DNA from: Cryomorpha ignava
Lineage (GTDB): Bacteria; Bacteroidota; Bacteroidia; Flavobacteriales_D; Cryomorphaceae
NCBI RefSeq assembly: GCF_010686655.1
Contig: NZ_JAAGVY010000044.1
Span: forward strand, 1-38,365
Length of the DNA: 38,365 bases
Direction of reading: 5' to 3'
Shown: positions 25,407-34,140 of the stretch, in pieces
Numbering within the stretch: position 1 is the first letter of the stretch
How the letters are laid out: each line of letters begins with the position of its first letter
The notes under the pieces: generated by a model
Seen by the model: the letters and a program-made list of their open reading frames with translations, nothing else
What the model was told of the DNA's origin: nothing
Database searches by the model: none
Made by a program: the position numbers and the translations under genes

Positions 25407-27770
25407 ATGCGCCTGCTACTCTTCTTATTTACGCTTATTTCTATTTCGACCTTCGCCCAATCAAAAGCTACCCTAAGCGGTTATCTCAAAGATGCCGAAA
25501 CCGGAGAGGGTCTTATCGGTGCAACGGTATATGTTGATGAAATAAAATCTGGAACTACCACAAATGTTTATGGGTACTACGCCATATCTCTTCCTGTTGG
25601 TGCTTATACCATTACTTACAATTACCTGGGTTACGAGGCTCTTAAACAGAATGTTGATTTAAACGAAGATCGGGTTTCAACCATTGAAATGAAACCGGAT
25701 AGAAAGCTTCTGGAGGCTGTGGAAATTACGGCCGAAAAAGCAAATCAGAATGTAACGAGTATGGATATTGGCGTTGAAAAAATGGATGCCAAGTTCATTA
25801 AAGATATTCCACAGTTTATGGGCGAAGTTGATATTATACGCAGTATTCAGCTTTTGCCTGGGGTCTCTACAGTGGGCGAAGGCGCTACAGGATTTAATGT
25901 ACGTGGAGGAAACATTGATCAAAATCTAATTCTCCTCGATGAAGCTACGGTATTTAATTCTTCGCACCTCTTCGGGTTTTTCTCAATTTTTAATGCCGAT
26001 GCTGTAAAAGATCTCACGCTTTACAAAGGCGGTATTCCGGCTCGATACGGCGGTAGGCTTTCGAGTGTACTCGATGTACGCCAAAAAGAAGGAAACAGTA
26101 AAACTTTTGCCGGAACTGCCGGAATTGGTTTGGTATCAAGCAGACTAATGCTCGAAGGGCCTATTGTAGAAGATAAGGTATCGTTTATGCTAGCGGGGCG
26201 TAGATCATATGGCGATTTGCTTCTGCCCATTTTCAATAAGGATTTTAAAGGCGATCAACTTTTTTTCTACGATGTAAACGCCAAGATCAATTATAAGATA
26301 TCTGACAAAGATCGCCTCTTCCTTTCGGGATATTTTGGTGCCGACCGATTTAAGTTTGGCAATGATTTTCAGAGCTATTGGGGCAATACTACGGCTACTG
26401 CGCGCTGGAATCACCTATTCGGACCGCGCTTGTTTTCAAATTTCTCTGCCATTTACAGCGATTACAAGTACTCTCTGGGTGTACCCGAAGGTAATCAGGC
26501 TTTTGAGTGGAAAGCCGGAATTCAAAATACAAATGCCAAGGCCGATTTTACTTTTTTCCCAAATCCAAAAAACACGGTTTCATTTGGCGTAAATAGTGTT
26601 TTCTACAAATTCTCTCCGGGAATTGCTGAAGGGCTGGGCGATGAAACTATTTTTGATCAGGTAATAGTGCAAGATGAAAATGCAATCGAACTTGCTGCCT
26701 ATATTTCCAATGAGCAGAAAATAACTCCTTTATTGTCAGTTCAGTACGGCCTGCGGTACAGCTATTTTATGAATGTAGGGTCGCGCGTTTTGAATCTCTA
26801 TGCAGATGATAAACCCACAAGTGAAGAGGCAATAATAGGTACGCAAACCTATAAGAAAGGAGAAATAATTAAGGACTACGGCGGACTAGAACCGCGACTG
26901 GCGGTGAATTACACTTTCTCGGAATTTGCGTCTGTAAAAGCCGGTTACAACCGCATGAGGCAATATTTGCAGCTCGTAAGTAATACTACTGCCGCCACGC
27001 CGCTCGATATCTGGACGCCCGCTGGCAAGTACATCAAACCCGCCATTGTCGATCAGGTATCGCTGGGCTATTTCCGCAATTTTAACAACAATACGTATCA
27101 GGCTTCCGCCGAAGTTTACTTTAAGCAATATCAGGATTTACTCGACTATAAAAACAATGCTGAATTGCTTTTAAGTGACCATATAGAAACTGAACTTTTG
27201 CAAGGTGCTGGCCGGGCGTATGGATTAGAAATTCAAATAGAAAAAGTAAAAGGCGACCTTACGGGATGGATTAGCTATACGTTGAGCAGGAGTGAGCTGA
27301 AGATTGATAACATCAATCTCGGTGAGTATTACCCTTCAAATTATGACAAAACCCACGACATATCCGTTGTAGCACAATATGGACTTAGTGAGAAGTGGAA
27401 ATTTGGTGGAAACTTTACGTTTATGACAGGCCGCCCCATTACTTATCCCGATTCGCGCTATGTTTATGAAGGCATTGTGGTTCCCAACTATACAAATAGA
27501 AATGGAGCCAGAACTCCCACATACCACAGACTCGATCTTTCAGCCACCCTAACTCCTCAAAAGAAAAAAGACAAAGTTTTATTCTTTATCAATAGACCCG
27601 ATAGCTGGCAAAGCTCATGGACTTTCTCGATTTACAACGCATATGCAAGAAAAAATCCTTACAGCATATTCTTCAGGCAAAATGAGGACAATCCGCAGAT
27701 AACCGAAGCATACAGGTTAAGCATTTTCGGTTCTGTAATTCCTGGAATCACCTATAATCTATCTTTTTAA
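25407..27770 (+). CDS. TonB-dependent outer-membrane receptor with carboxypeptidase-like regulatory domain
   Basis: 787 residues from ATG 25407 (an in-frame ATG at 25383 adds 8). A signal peptide ends LISISTFAQ. A CarboxypepD_reg-like domain (about 20-105: GYLKDAETGEGLIGATVYVD, VYGYYAISLPVGAYTITYNY) precedes the plug (RSIQLLPGVSTVGEGATGFN, VRGGNIDQNLILLDEATVFN, YKGGIPARYGGRLSSVLDVR) and a long barrel ending GITYNLSF. No SusD gene follows; instead a DUF4249 lipoprotein begins 10 bp downstream, a frequent Bacteroidota pairing of unknown substrate. The frame extends upstream to 25125, but that part lies in the repeat patch and is unlikely to be translated. Confidence 0.9.
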   Translation: MRLLLFLFTLISISTFAQSKATLSGYLKDAETGEGLIGATVYVDEIKSGTTTNVYGYYAISLPVGAYTITYNYLGYEALKQNVDLNEDRVSTIEMKPDRKLLEAVEITAEKANQNVTSMDIGVEKMDAKFIKDIPQFMGEVDIIRSIQLLPGVSTVGEGATGFNVRGGNIDQNLILLDEATVFNSSHLFGFFSIFNADAVKDLTLYKGGIPARYGGRLSSVLDVRQKEGNSKTFAGTAGIGLVSSRLMLEGPIVEDKVSFMLAGRRSYGDLLLPIFNKDFKGDQLFFYDVNAKINYKISDKDRLFLSGYFGADRFKFGNDFQSYWGNTTATARWNHLFGPRLFSNFSAIYSDYKYSLGVPEGNQAFEWKAGIQNTNAKADFTFFPNPKNTVSFGVNSVFYKFSPGIAEGLGDETIFDQVIVQDENAIELAAYISNEQKITPLLSVQYGLRYSYFMNVGSRVLNLYADDKPTSEEAIIGTQTYKKGEIIKDYGGLEPRLAVNYTFSEFASVKAGYNRMRQYLQLVSNTTAATPLDIWTPAGKYIKPAIVDQVSLGYFRNFNNNTYQASAEVYFKQYQDLLDYKNNAELLLSDHIETELLQGAGRAYGLEIQIEKVKGDLTGWISYTLSRSELKIDNINLGEYYPSNYDKTHDISVVAQYGLSEKWKFGGNFTFMTGRPITYPDSRYVYEGIVVPNYTNRNGARTPTYHRLDLSATLTPQKKKDKVLFFINRPDSWQSSWTFSIYNAYARKNPYSIFFRQNEDNPQITEAYRLSIFGSVIPGITYNLSF

Positions 27771-27780
27771 TTTTTTCATT

Positions 27781-28632
27781 ATGAATCGCTTTTATCAGAT
27801 AATCATCCTCTTTTCAATTGGCTTTGCATTAACGAGCTGCGAGGATAAAATTGATTTGGATTTACCCGATGGTGAAACCTTTTTAGTTGTTGAAGGGTGG
27901 ATTACCAATGAGGATATTCCGCAAACGGTAAAACTCACTTATACTTCACCTTATTTTGAAGACGCTGCTCCACCTGTCGTTACAGGTGCCAATGTGCTGT
28001 TGCGCGACAGTGAGGGCAATGAAAATGAACTTTTAGAATTTCAACCGGGAGTTTATCAATTTGATGAAGCCGGAATTATAGGCCGCTCTTACCAGCTATA
28101 CATCATTTTGCCGGAAGGCGATATTTACGAATCAGCTTTTGAACTTTTGCGTGAGCCAGTTCCAATAGATTCCATCTACTGGCAACTTTCAGATAAAGAG
28201 CCAAATCTGGATGATGACGAGAACCCAGATGATATTTACGATGTGCTTATAAATACCTATGAACCAGAAGGCCTTGGCGATCACTACCAGTGGCGTTCAT
28301 TTTTGAACGGAGTGGAAGCCCGTGAGCCTTTTGATATTTTCACTACCAGCGATCAGTTAGTCGATGGCGGGCCAATTCCCCAGTTTAATGTTACCGAAAA
28401 GCTATATTCTACTCCCGATACTGTGGTAATTGTGCAAGAGCGAATTTCAAAAGCGGCATATGAGTTTCTAACTCTGCTACAGAACCAAACAGCTTTTGTG
28501 GGTAGCCCATTTGATACTCCTCCTGTGCCTATAGAGGGCAATGTGCGCAACCTTTCAGATCCCAAACGCATTGCACTTGGGTTTTTTGGCGCAGCTGGTA
28601 GAGACAGAGCTACTGTAATCGTTGGAGAGTGA
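27781..28632 (+). CDS. DUF4249 lipoprotein
   Basis: 283 residues with a lipobox at FALTSC (Cys 20). The body (FLVVEGWITNEDIPQTVKLT, GANVLLRDSEGNENELLEFQ, GRSYQLYIILPEGDIYES) is DUF4249, an Ig-like-rich lipoprotein that usually accompanies a TonB-dependent receptor. It starts 10 bp after the receptor stop, so a two-gene transport unit is likely. It may help capture or deliver the receptor's ligand. Confidence 0.88.
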   Translation: MNRFYQIIILFSIGFALTSCEDKIDLDLPDGETFLVVEGWITNEDIPQTVKLTYTSPYFEDAAPPVVTGANVLLRDSEGNENELLEFQPGVYQFDEAGIIGRSYQLYIILPEGDIYESAFELLREPVPIDSIYWQLSDKEPNLDDDENPDDIYDVLINTYEPEGLGDHYQWRSFLNGVEAREPFDIFTTSDQLVDGGPIPQFNVTEKLYSTPDTVVIVQERISKAAYEFLTLLQNQTAFVGSPFDTPPVPIEGNVRNLSDPKRIALGFFGAAGRDRATVIVGE

Positions 28633-28892
28633 TAGAATAGGTTAATCGTAAATGACTAACTGTCGTTTCTCAGAGGCGTGGGCGTTGCTCCGCATCTCGC
28701 ATGCCTGCGGACGGGTGCACTACGGGGCGCCTTGTCTGGCGTCTCGGGGTTTGTTGTGACTAAAGTTTTCTTTTCCTTAAGGTTTATTAGCTGTGAATTG
28801 TTCCTTCAATCATCAAACTTCAACTTAACCCCATTTACCATCTTTTAATTCAACGGTATTAGCCCAATGAATCTCTGTAGATAGATTTCGCG

Positions 28893-28900
28893 TATATTTG
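28893..28900 (+). promoter_or_regulatory. TAnnTTTG -7 box just before DUF4159
   Basis: TATATTTG ends 5 bases before the ATG at 28906. The expected transcript start falls on or within a few bases of the ATG, so the mRNA would have almost no leader. Confidence 0.5.
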
Positions 28901-28905
28901 CCCGT

Positions 28906-29574
28906 ATGAAACATGGCTTATTTTTCATCTTTCTTTTGATTTCCGGATTTGCAATGGGGCAGAATAGTTCATATTCACTCGCGGTATTACAATACCGCGG
29001 TGGAGGAGACTGGTACGCCAATCCTACATCGGTGCCAAACCTCGCAGAATTTTGTCGCCAGGAATTGAGTATGGAAATCGGCGAAACGGAGTTTGTAGAT
29101 GTCGGAAGTCCCGATCTTTTCAACTATCCTTTTGTGCACATGACGGGTCATGGAAATGTGGTTTGGAACTCCAATGACCAAACAAACCTTAGAGCTTACC
29201 TTTTAGGAGGTGGCTTTTTGCATATTGATGACAATTACGGAATGGATGCCTTTATACGTCCGCAGATCAAGCAGTTATTTCCCGATAAGGAATTAGTAGA
29301 AGTTCCGTTTGATCATCCTATTTATCACCAGAAATACAATTTCCCGAATGGGCTGCCCAAAATTCACGAGCACGATGGCTTGCCCCCGCAGGGGTTTGGT
29401 ATTTTTGACAATGGACGCTTGGTTCTATTCTATACGTATGAAAGCGATTTGGGCGACGGTTGGGAAGATGAAAGTGTGCACAACGATCCGGCAGATATGC
29501 GCCTGAAAGCACTGCAAATGGGTGCAAATATTGTTCAATACGCCTTTACGGGTGAGGGAGATTTAGAGCAATAA
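28906..29574 (+). CDS. DUF4159 domain protein, secreted
   Basis: 222 residues with a signal peptide ending GFAMGQ. The mature protein is one DUF4159 domain: LAVLQYRGGGDWYANPTSVP, FVHMTGHGNVVW, YLLGGGFLHIDDNYGMDAFI and FGIFDNGRLVLFYTYESDLG with DGWED after it. In many relatives this domain is part of a larger protein near AAA/DUF58/BatA-type genes; here it stands alone. The fold resembles glutamine-amidotransferase-like domains and the role is unknown. Confidence 0.88.
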   Translation: MKHGLFFIFLLISGFAMGQNSSYSLAVLQYRGGGDWYANPTSVPNLAEFCRQELSMEIGETEFVDVGSPDLFNYPFVHMTGHGNVVWNSNDQTNLRAYLLGGGFLHIDDNYGMDAFIRPQIKQLFPDKELVEVPFDHPIYHQKYNFPNGLPKIHEHDGLPPQGFGIFDNGRLVLFYTYESDLGDGWEDESVHNDPADMRLKALQMGANIVQYAFTGEGDLEQ

Positions 29575-29580
29575 AAAGAG

Positions 29581-29622
29581 TCGCGAGTCGCGAGTCGCGA
29601 GTCTCTAGTCGCTAGTCACGAG
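29581..29622. repeat. Six copies of a 7-bp tandem repeat (TCGCGAG)
   Basis: Three perfect TCGCGAG units are followed by three degenerate ones (TCTCTAG, TCGCTAG, TCACGAG), 7 bp after the DUF4159 stop. TCGCGA is palindromic, so the tract can also pair with itself. There are no spacers, so it is not CRISPR. The rest of 29623-30440 shows no gene, RNA or clear terminator; it is A+T-rich with a GC-richer patch near 30030-30120. Confidence 0.7.
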
Positions 29623-30440
29623 GGAGTATTTGATGGGGATAATTAGCCAAGGAGCTGCAAGCCGTAAGCTTCGGCTACAAGAAAAATGGACTATTTTGTG
29701 GATTGTCTATCCTTTGAATTCAATTTAAACTTTGACTTTGACTTTTTAGTCAAGCGTAAAGGATTGCTTCAATCCAGCACTATTTGTCGACACTACATCA
29801 AATCAAGAAAACACAGAAAAGACTAGTGTTTTAAATAAGATCATATCTATACTTGTTTATTTTATCATGTTACTTATTGGGTGCGAAGGACTTCTTTAGG
29901 AATCTAATTTCTTTACACATCTTCTTTGGTCGTTACTTTTTGCGCCTCATATAATACATGGATAAAGTTAGATAATTAGAATTTTTCCGAAAGCATCTAT
30001 CCCTAAAATAATGTAACATATTGTTTTCCAATGCCCACGCTCACCCCATTGCATTCCTCTTGGCGAAAAGCCTCGTCGGATGCAGAAAGGGGCGAGCCTA
30101 TCGCACATCTTACCGTTCCTCGAAATACGTTAATTCATTGAAGTCAAGATTTAGTTACGTTGCATTTATTGGATGAAATAACTCCCTTACAAGGGGTGTG
30201 TGGTGGTGCCCTTTAGGGATAGGGTGTGGGAAGGCATTGAATAGTAAGTATTTGACGAAGCTAAATTTCCACAGTCTAAATTTTACACACGATGTGTAGA
30301 GAGATTAGTTTAGGGATTGAGGGTGCGCGGTGGCAAGAAATCCTTTCGCTGTAATTTGCCAAAAACGACTTTATCACTTTGTCTTATGTTGTAAATTTCT
30401 CTTTTAGATTGTTTATGGATAATAAAACTCTATAAAAGTT

Positions 30441-31133
30441 CTAAAAAAAAGCCGCAGCTGCGAATACCCCGGCAGTTTCCGTCCGAAGTCTATTCCGTCC
30501 CAAAATTACAGGCTGAAAACCTTTTTCTTTGGATTTATCTATTTCTTCGGGAGTAAAATCCCCTTCGGGACCAATTAAAATCAAAATATCATTTGAAGAA
30601 TTTTTTCTTGAAAAATCCGAAAGTTCAATGCGCTTAGTATTTTCATCGCAATGGGCTATTAGCTTAAGCGAATGCTCCATTTTCAAAACTTTGGAGATAG
30701 GAGTGAGGAGTTCCAAAACCGGTGTAAAAGCGCGCATGCTTTGCTTAGTGGCTGCGTGAATAATGCGCTCTGCTCTATCGTGCTTATAGCGAGATCGTTC
30801 GGTTCGCTTCGTCTCAATAGGAATGATTTGATAAACTCCCAGTTCGGTGGCTTTTTCAAGAAACCATTCAAAACGCGATGGGTTTTTTGTGGGAGCGATG
30901 GCAATGGTAAGTTTTGGTAGAGGAATCTCAAAATTTTCAGCAGAAAGTAAATCTACTATCAGTTCCTTTTTTCCGATTACCTTAATCGCTGTGGTGTAAC
31001 GCTTCCCTTTTCCGTCGCCAATTAAAATCTCATCACCTACAGAGAGACGAAGCGACTTTATGGCATGGCGGCTCTCTTCTTCGTGAAGAATTCCGGTATT
31101 GGGATCAAAAGCTGAATCTAAAAAGTAATGCAC
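30441..31133 (-). CDS. rsmE: 16S rRNA (uracil(1498)-N(3))-methyltransferase
   Basis: 230 residues, family length. An N-terminal PUA-like region (FLDSAFDPNTGILHEEESRHA) is followed by the SPOUT fold: LTIAIAPTKNPSRFEWFLEK, ATELGVYQIIPIETKRTERS, and the knot ILIGPEGDFTPEEI with LGRNRLRTETAGVFAAA. It methylates U1498 of 16S rRNA. It begins just after the pckA terminator, so it probably has its own promoter or relies on readthrough. Confidence 0.93.
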   Translation of the reverse strand: MHYFLDSAFDPNTGILHEEESRHAIKSLRLSVGDEILIGDGKGKRYTTAIKVIGKKELIVDLLSAENFEIPLPKLTIAIAPTKNPSRFEWFLEKATELGVYQIIPIETKRTERSRYKHDRAERIIHAATKQSMRAFTPVLELLTPISKVLKMEHSLKLIAHCDENTKRIELSDFSRKNSSNDILILIGPEGDFTPEEIDKSKEKGFQPVILGRNRLRTETAGVFAAAAFF

Positions 31134-31144
31134 GCGGTAAAATT

Positions 31145-31180
31145 AAAAAAGCCACAATAACACAGGGCTATTGTGGCTTA
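31145..31180 (-). terminator. Rho-independent terminator of pckA
   Basis: GCCACAATA (31151-31159) pairs with TATTGTGGC (31169-31177). On the minus strand the stem is followed by a T tract (31150-31145). It lies 20 bp past the pckA stop and before rsmE. Confidence 0.75.
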
Positions 31181-31199
31181 AAATTATCAATTACTAAAA

Positions 31200-32813
31200 C
31201 TATACTTTTTCGCTGATTTTGGGACTGGCCTGACGAATTTCGTCAGTAACACCCGCTTCAAATTTCTTAAAATTATTAATGAATTTCGTTGCAAGTTCGT
31301 TTGCCTTTACGTCATAAGCATTGGCATCAGCCCAGGTGTTTTTCGGATTCAGAATTTCTGAAGGAACTCCGTTGCATTCTTTTGGCATAGCCAATCCAAA
31401 TACATCATGCCTCTCAAAATCAACTTTCTCGAGCTGTCCGCGCATTGCAGCGTGAATCATCGCTCGGGTATATTTCAGTTTAATACGGCTTCCGGTTCCA
31501 TACGCACCGCCAGACCATCCGGTGTTTATTAACCACACATTTACACTGTTCTTTTTCATACGGTCAGCCAGCATTTCTGCATACACTCCCGGGTGAAGCG
31601 GCATAAATGGAGCACCGAAACACGCTGAAAAAGCCGATTGTGGCTCGGTAACTCCCTCTTCTGTTCCGGCAACTTTTGCGGTGTAACCAGATATAAAATG
31701 GTAAGAAGCCTGTCCTGGAGTTAATTTTGAAATAGGTGGAAGTATTCCCGATGCATCTGCCGTAAGGAAGAATACATTTTTGGGATTTCCACCGCGAGAT
31801 GGTCTTACAGCATTGTCAATATGCTCAATCGGATAACTTACACGCGTATTTTCAGTTTTACTCTTGTCATAATAATCGGGTTCTGAAGAATCTTCCTTAA
31901 AAGTGATATTCTCCAAAAGGGCACCAAATTTAATAGCACTGTAAATTTGTGGCTCCTGCTCTTCAGTCAGATTTATACATTTGGCGTAGCAGCCACCTTC
32001 AAAGTTGAAAACGCCATCGTCGGCCCATCCATGCTCATCATCGCCAATCAGTCCGCGATCAGGATCTGATGAAAGTGTTGTTTTTCCAGTTCCAGAGAGA
32101 CCAAAGAAAACCGCAGTATCTCCATCGGGGCCAACATTTGCAGAGCAGTGCATAGAAAGCACGTTCTTTTGATGCGGCAACACAAAATTCAGAATACTAA
32201 AAATTCCTTTTTTAATTTCGCCGGTGTATTTCGTACCACCGACAATGGCCATTTTACGACTAAAATTCAAAATCGCAAAGTTGCTTTGACGGGTTCCGTC
32301 CAGTTCAGGAATTGCCATAAAATCGGGCGCGCAAATAACGGTCCATTCCGGATCGTTTTCAATCATTTCTTCTTTAGAAAGTCGAAGAAACATATTGTCT
32401 GCAAACAGGCTGCTCCATGGCAATTCTGTTATTACGCGCAATCGCGTGCGATACACATCGTGATCGCATACGGCGCAATCTTTTACGTAAATGTCGCGGT
32501 TCGATAGGTAGGCAGCCATCCGGTTGTAAAGCTTATCAAATTTGTCAGCATCAAACTTAATGTTGATGTCGCCCCACCACACAGCTTCTCGTGTAATGTC
32601 ATCTTCCACTATAAAGCGGTCTTTGGGCGAGCGGCCGGTAAATTCTCCCGTATCTACGGCGAGAGCCCCCGTGTTAGACAATAATCCCATGCCTTGTATA
32701 ATGGTCTCTTCAACAAGTTCGGCAGGTGTTAAATTCCAGAATATGTTTGACACATTCTGTAGGCCTAAATTACTCAGGTCGTTGTTTTTTGGAACGATAC
32801 CGTAATGATTCAT
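31200..32813 (-). CDS. pckA: Phosphoenolpyruvate carboxykinase (ATP)
   Basis: 537 residues. ATP-type PEPCK converts oxaloacetate to PEP in gluconeogenesis. Visible motifs are VDTGEFTGRSPKDRFIVEDD, the PEPCK-specific DFMAIPELDGTRQSNFAILN region, the kinase loop FFGLSGTGKTTLSSDPDRGL with IGDDEHGW, and a later segment LINTGWSGGAYGTGSRI. Cytoplasmic. A TAACTTTG box on the minus strand at 32849-32856 may be its promoter, and a terminator follows the stop. Confidence 0.96.
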   Translation of the reverse strand: MNHYGIVPKNNDLSNLGLQNVSNIFWNLTPAELVEETIIQGMGLLSNTGALAVDTGEFTGRSPKDRFIVEDDITREAVWWGDINIKFDADKFDKLYNRMAAYLSNRDIYVKDCAVCDHDVYRTRLRVITELPWSSLFADNMFLRLSKEEMIENDPEWTVICAPDFMAIPELDGTRQSNFAILNFSRKMAIVGGTKYTGEIKKGIFSILNFVLPHQKNVLSMHCSANVGPDGDTAVFFGLSGTGKTTLSSDPDRGLIGDDEHGWADDGVFNFEGGCYAKCINLTEEQEPQIYSAIKFGALLENITFKEDSSEPDYYDKSKTENTRVSYPIEHIDNAVRPSRGGNPKNVFFLTADASGILPPISKLTPGQASYHFISGYTAKVAGTEEGVTEPQSAFSACFGAPFMPLHPGVYAEMLADRMKKNSVNVWLINTGWSGGAYGTGSRIKLKYTRAMIHAAMRGQLEKVDFERHDVFGLAMPKECNGVPSEILNPKNTWADANAYDVKANELATKFINNFKKFEAGVTDEIRQASPKISEKV

Positions 32814-32848
32814 TGGTAATTTATTTTTTGCATCTAAAATTTAGAGGG

Positions 32849-32856
32849 CAAAGTTA
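32849..32856 (-). promoter_or_regulatory. TAnnTTTG -7 box for pckA
   Basis: TAACTTTG on the minus strand, 36 bp upstream of the ATG at 32813. No clear -33 TTG. Confidence 0.4.
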
Positions 32857-32962
32857 AGGCTTTTTATGCTCGACGACAGAAATTTTGCTTTGTTTATCGA
32901 ATTATTTTGGGCATTTAACTGATTGATCAATAATTACATTCGGGAAAACGAAAAAATAATTC

Positions 32963-33373
32963 TTAGTGTGTAAAAGACACTTTAGACTTAACGATGGCCA
33001 TCCCGAGCATAAGCCAGCCACCAATTAGCAATACACCTCCCAGCGGAGTTATGGGGCCAATAAAAGGAGCAAAAGATTCAATTTCAAAAATCCTTAAGGT
33101 AGCGAGCAGGTAAATCGAAAAACTGAAAAGAATGATGCCACCTACAAAAAACAAGGCGACACGCGATTGCGTTTTTTCTGAAATTAAATCTACAGGCAAA
33201 AGCATTAATATGAAAATGGCGAGGCTGTGCCATACCTGATATCTCACACCGGTCTTAAATGAATCGAGTTGCTCGGGAGTTAGCACATCTTTAAGTGAAT
33301 GAGCGCCCATAGCCCCAAATAACACAGCAATGGCCATTGAAAACGCTGCAATGGTGAAATAGGTTTTTTTCAT
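32963..33373 (-). CDS. DUF423 membrane protein (YgdD-like)
   Basis: 136 residues with four hydrophobic helices. The start MKKTYFTIAAFSMAIAVLFG is followed by AMGAHSLKD, the family signature, then VRYQVWHSLAIFILMLL and LGGVLLIGGWLMLGMAIV near the C-terminus. Function unknown; inner-membrane by topology. Likely monocistronic. Confidence 0.88.
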   Translation of the reverse strand: MKKTYFTIAAFSMAIAVLFGAMGAHSLKDVLTPEQLDSFKTGVRYQVWHSLAIFILMLLPVDLISEKTQSRVALFFVGGIILFSFSIYLLATLRIFEIESFAPFIGPITPLGGVLLIGGWLMLGMAIVKSKVSFTH

Positions 33374-33465
33374 GGGGTAAAAGTAGGCTTTTTTAGGTCA
33401 GACTATTCCCTGAAAGGTTAGGAATTATTGGCTCAAAAAATCATATTAGCTGTCACCTTATTTTT

Positions 33466-33678
33466 TTAATATACTAATTTTTCATTGTTCATTTCAACGT
33501 TAAAGTTTACTGTGGCACCCAAAGCGTCAAATACTTTTAAGATAGTTTCAAATCGTGCATTTTTGATACTATTTTCTATTTTCGAAATTTGGGCTTTTTG
33601 AACCCCCACAAGTTTGCCTAATTGTTCTTGTGTTAAATGACGCTCTTTTCGAGCTTGTTTAATCGCTTGTCCCAACAA
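33466..33678 (-). CDS. HigA-like XRE antitoxin, 5'-truncated and without a toxin
   Basis: 70 residues starting at a TTG: LGQAIKQARKERHLTQEQLG, then KLVGVQKAQISKIENSIKNA and a tail GATVNFNVEMNNEKLVY. This is the helix-turn-helix part of a common Bacteroidota HigA-type antitoxin. Relatives have about 25 more N-terminal residues; here a TAG closes the frame six codons upstream. No toxin gene adjoins it. It is probably a remnant that may still bind DNA. Confidence 0.65.
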   Translation of the reverse strand: MLGQAIKQARKERHLTQEQLGKLVGVQKAQISKIENSIKNARFETILKVFDALGATVNFNVEMNNEKLVY

Positions 33679-33726
33679 GTCGATTCGGAGCCACTATTTT
33701 TGAGGAAATACTCATAACTGTTATTT

Positions 33727-33982
33727 TATATCGTATTCGTGAGAACTACGTAATTAAAGAGATTAGCTTGTTTGCTCAGCTGTCTGATCACTCGCTAAAT
33801 AAGTGTTCGAAGCGACGTGAAATCCTGTGTATTACTGAAAGTGACAGTCCAAAGCCATGCGATCTGAAGAAGTGCAAATGTTAAAGGGTGACATCCAGCT
33901 GCAAAGTATGAGAGATGAATTAGATTTTTCGCGACTTAAATGGATAACCCTAAAATTGAAAATTATCAGCGATTGTTTTTGA
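33727..33982 (+). other. Decayed coding stretch of unknown family
   Basis: An open frame encoding YRIRENYVIKEISLFAQLSD, then HSLNKCSKRREILCITESD and SPKPCDLKKCKC ends in TAA. A neighbouring frame from ATG 33857 continues with EEVQMLKGDIQLQSMRDELD and FSRLKW to TGA 33980-33982. The two may be one broken gene, perhaps from a mobile element, but no family was recognised. Together with the promoter pair it fills the gap between the HigA remnant and the cysE leader. Confidence 0.3.
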
Positions 33983-34007
33983 AAGTCAAAATCTATCTAT
34001 ATATTTA
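33979..34007 (+). promoter_or_regulatory. Promoter-like TTG-N18-TATATTTA upstream of the cys leader
   Basis: TTG at 33979-33981 and TATATTTA at 34000-34007 are separated by 18 bases and differ from the Bacteroidota TTG / TAnnTTTG consensus only at the last base. The expected transcript start is close to 34010-34014, at or beside the leader ATG 34013. Confidence 0.45.
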
Positions 34008-34012
34008 CTTCA

Positions 34013-34078
34013 ATGCTTACAAACTCAATTTTCAATATTTATTGTTGTACTTCCTTTCACGATAAGGGAGAAGCATAA
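34013..34078 (+). CDS. Candidate cysteine leader peptide of 21 codons
   Basis: ATG 34013 to TAA 34076-34078 encodes MLTNSIFNIYCCTSFHDKGE plus A. Tandem TGT codons are at 34043-34048. The ORF ends 16 bases before the terminator stem in front of cysE-cysK. Charged tRNA-Cys would let ribosomes reach the stop; shortage would stall them at codons 11-12. The downstream segment 34064-34073 can pair either with 34050-34057 (hairpin CTTCCTT...AAGGGAGAAG) or with the left arm of the terminator. Leader role is inferred from position and codons; no family match is claimed. Confidence 0.55.
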   Translation: MLTNSIFNIYCCTSFHDKGEA

Positions 34079-34094
34079 ATCTATTTAAGAAATG

Positions 34095-34132
34095 AAAGCC
34101 CCTTCTTAGCTTATTCTTTGAAGGGGCTTTTT
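34095..34132 (+). terminator. Attenuator-type terminator directly before cysE
   Basis: AAAGCCCCTTC (34095-34105) pairs perfectly over 11 bp with GAAGGGGCTTT (34120-34130) around a 14-nt loop and runs into TTTTT (34128-34132). The cysE ATG is at 34141. No complete plus-strand gene ends just upstream, so its natural target is the cysE-cysK transcript itself. Confidence 0.75.
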
Positions 34133-34140
34133 AGTTTATT

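Noticed and set aside
29581-29622. Possible CRISPR array
   Set aside because: The units are contiguous 7-mers without spacers.
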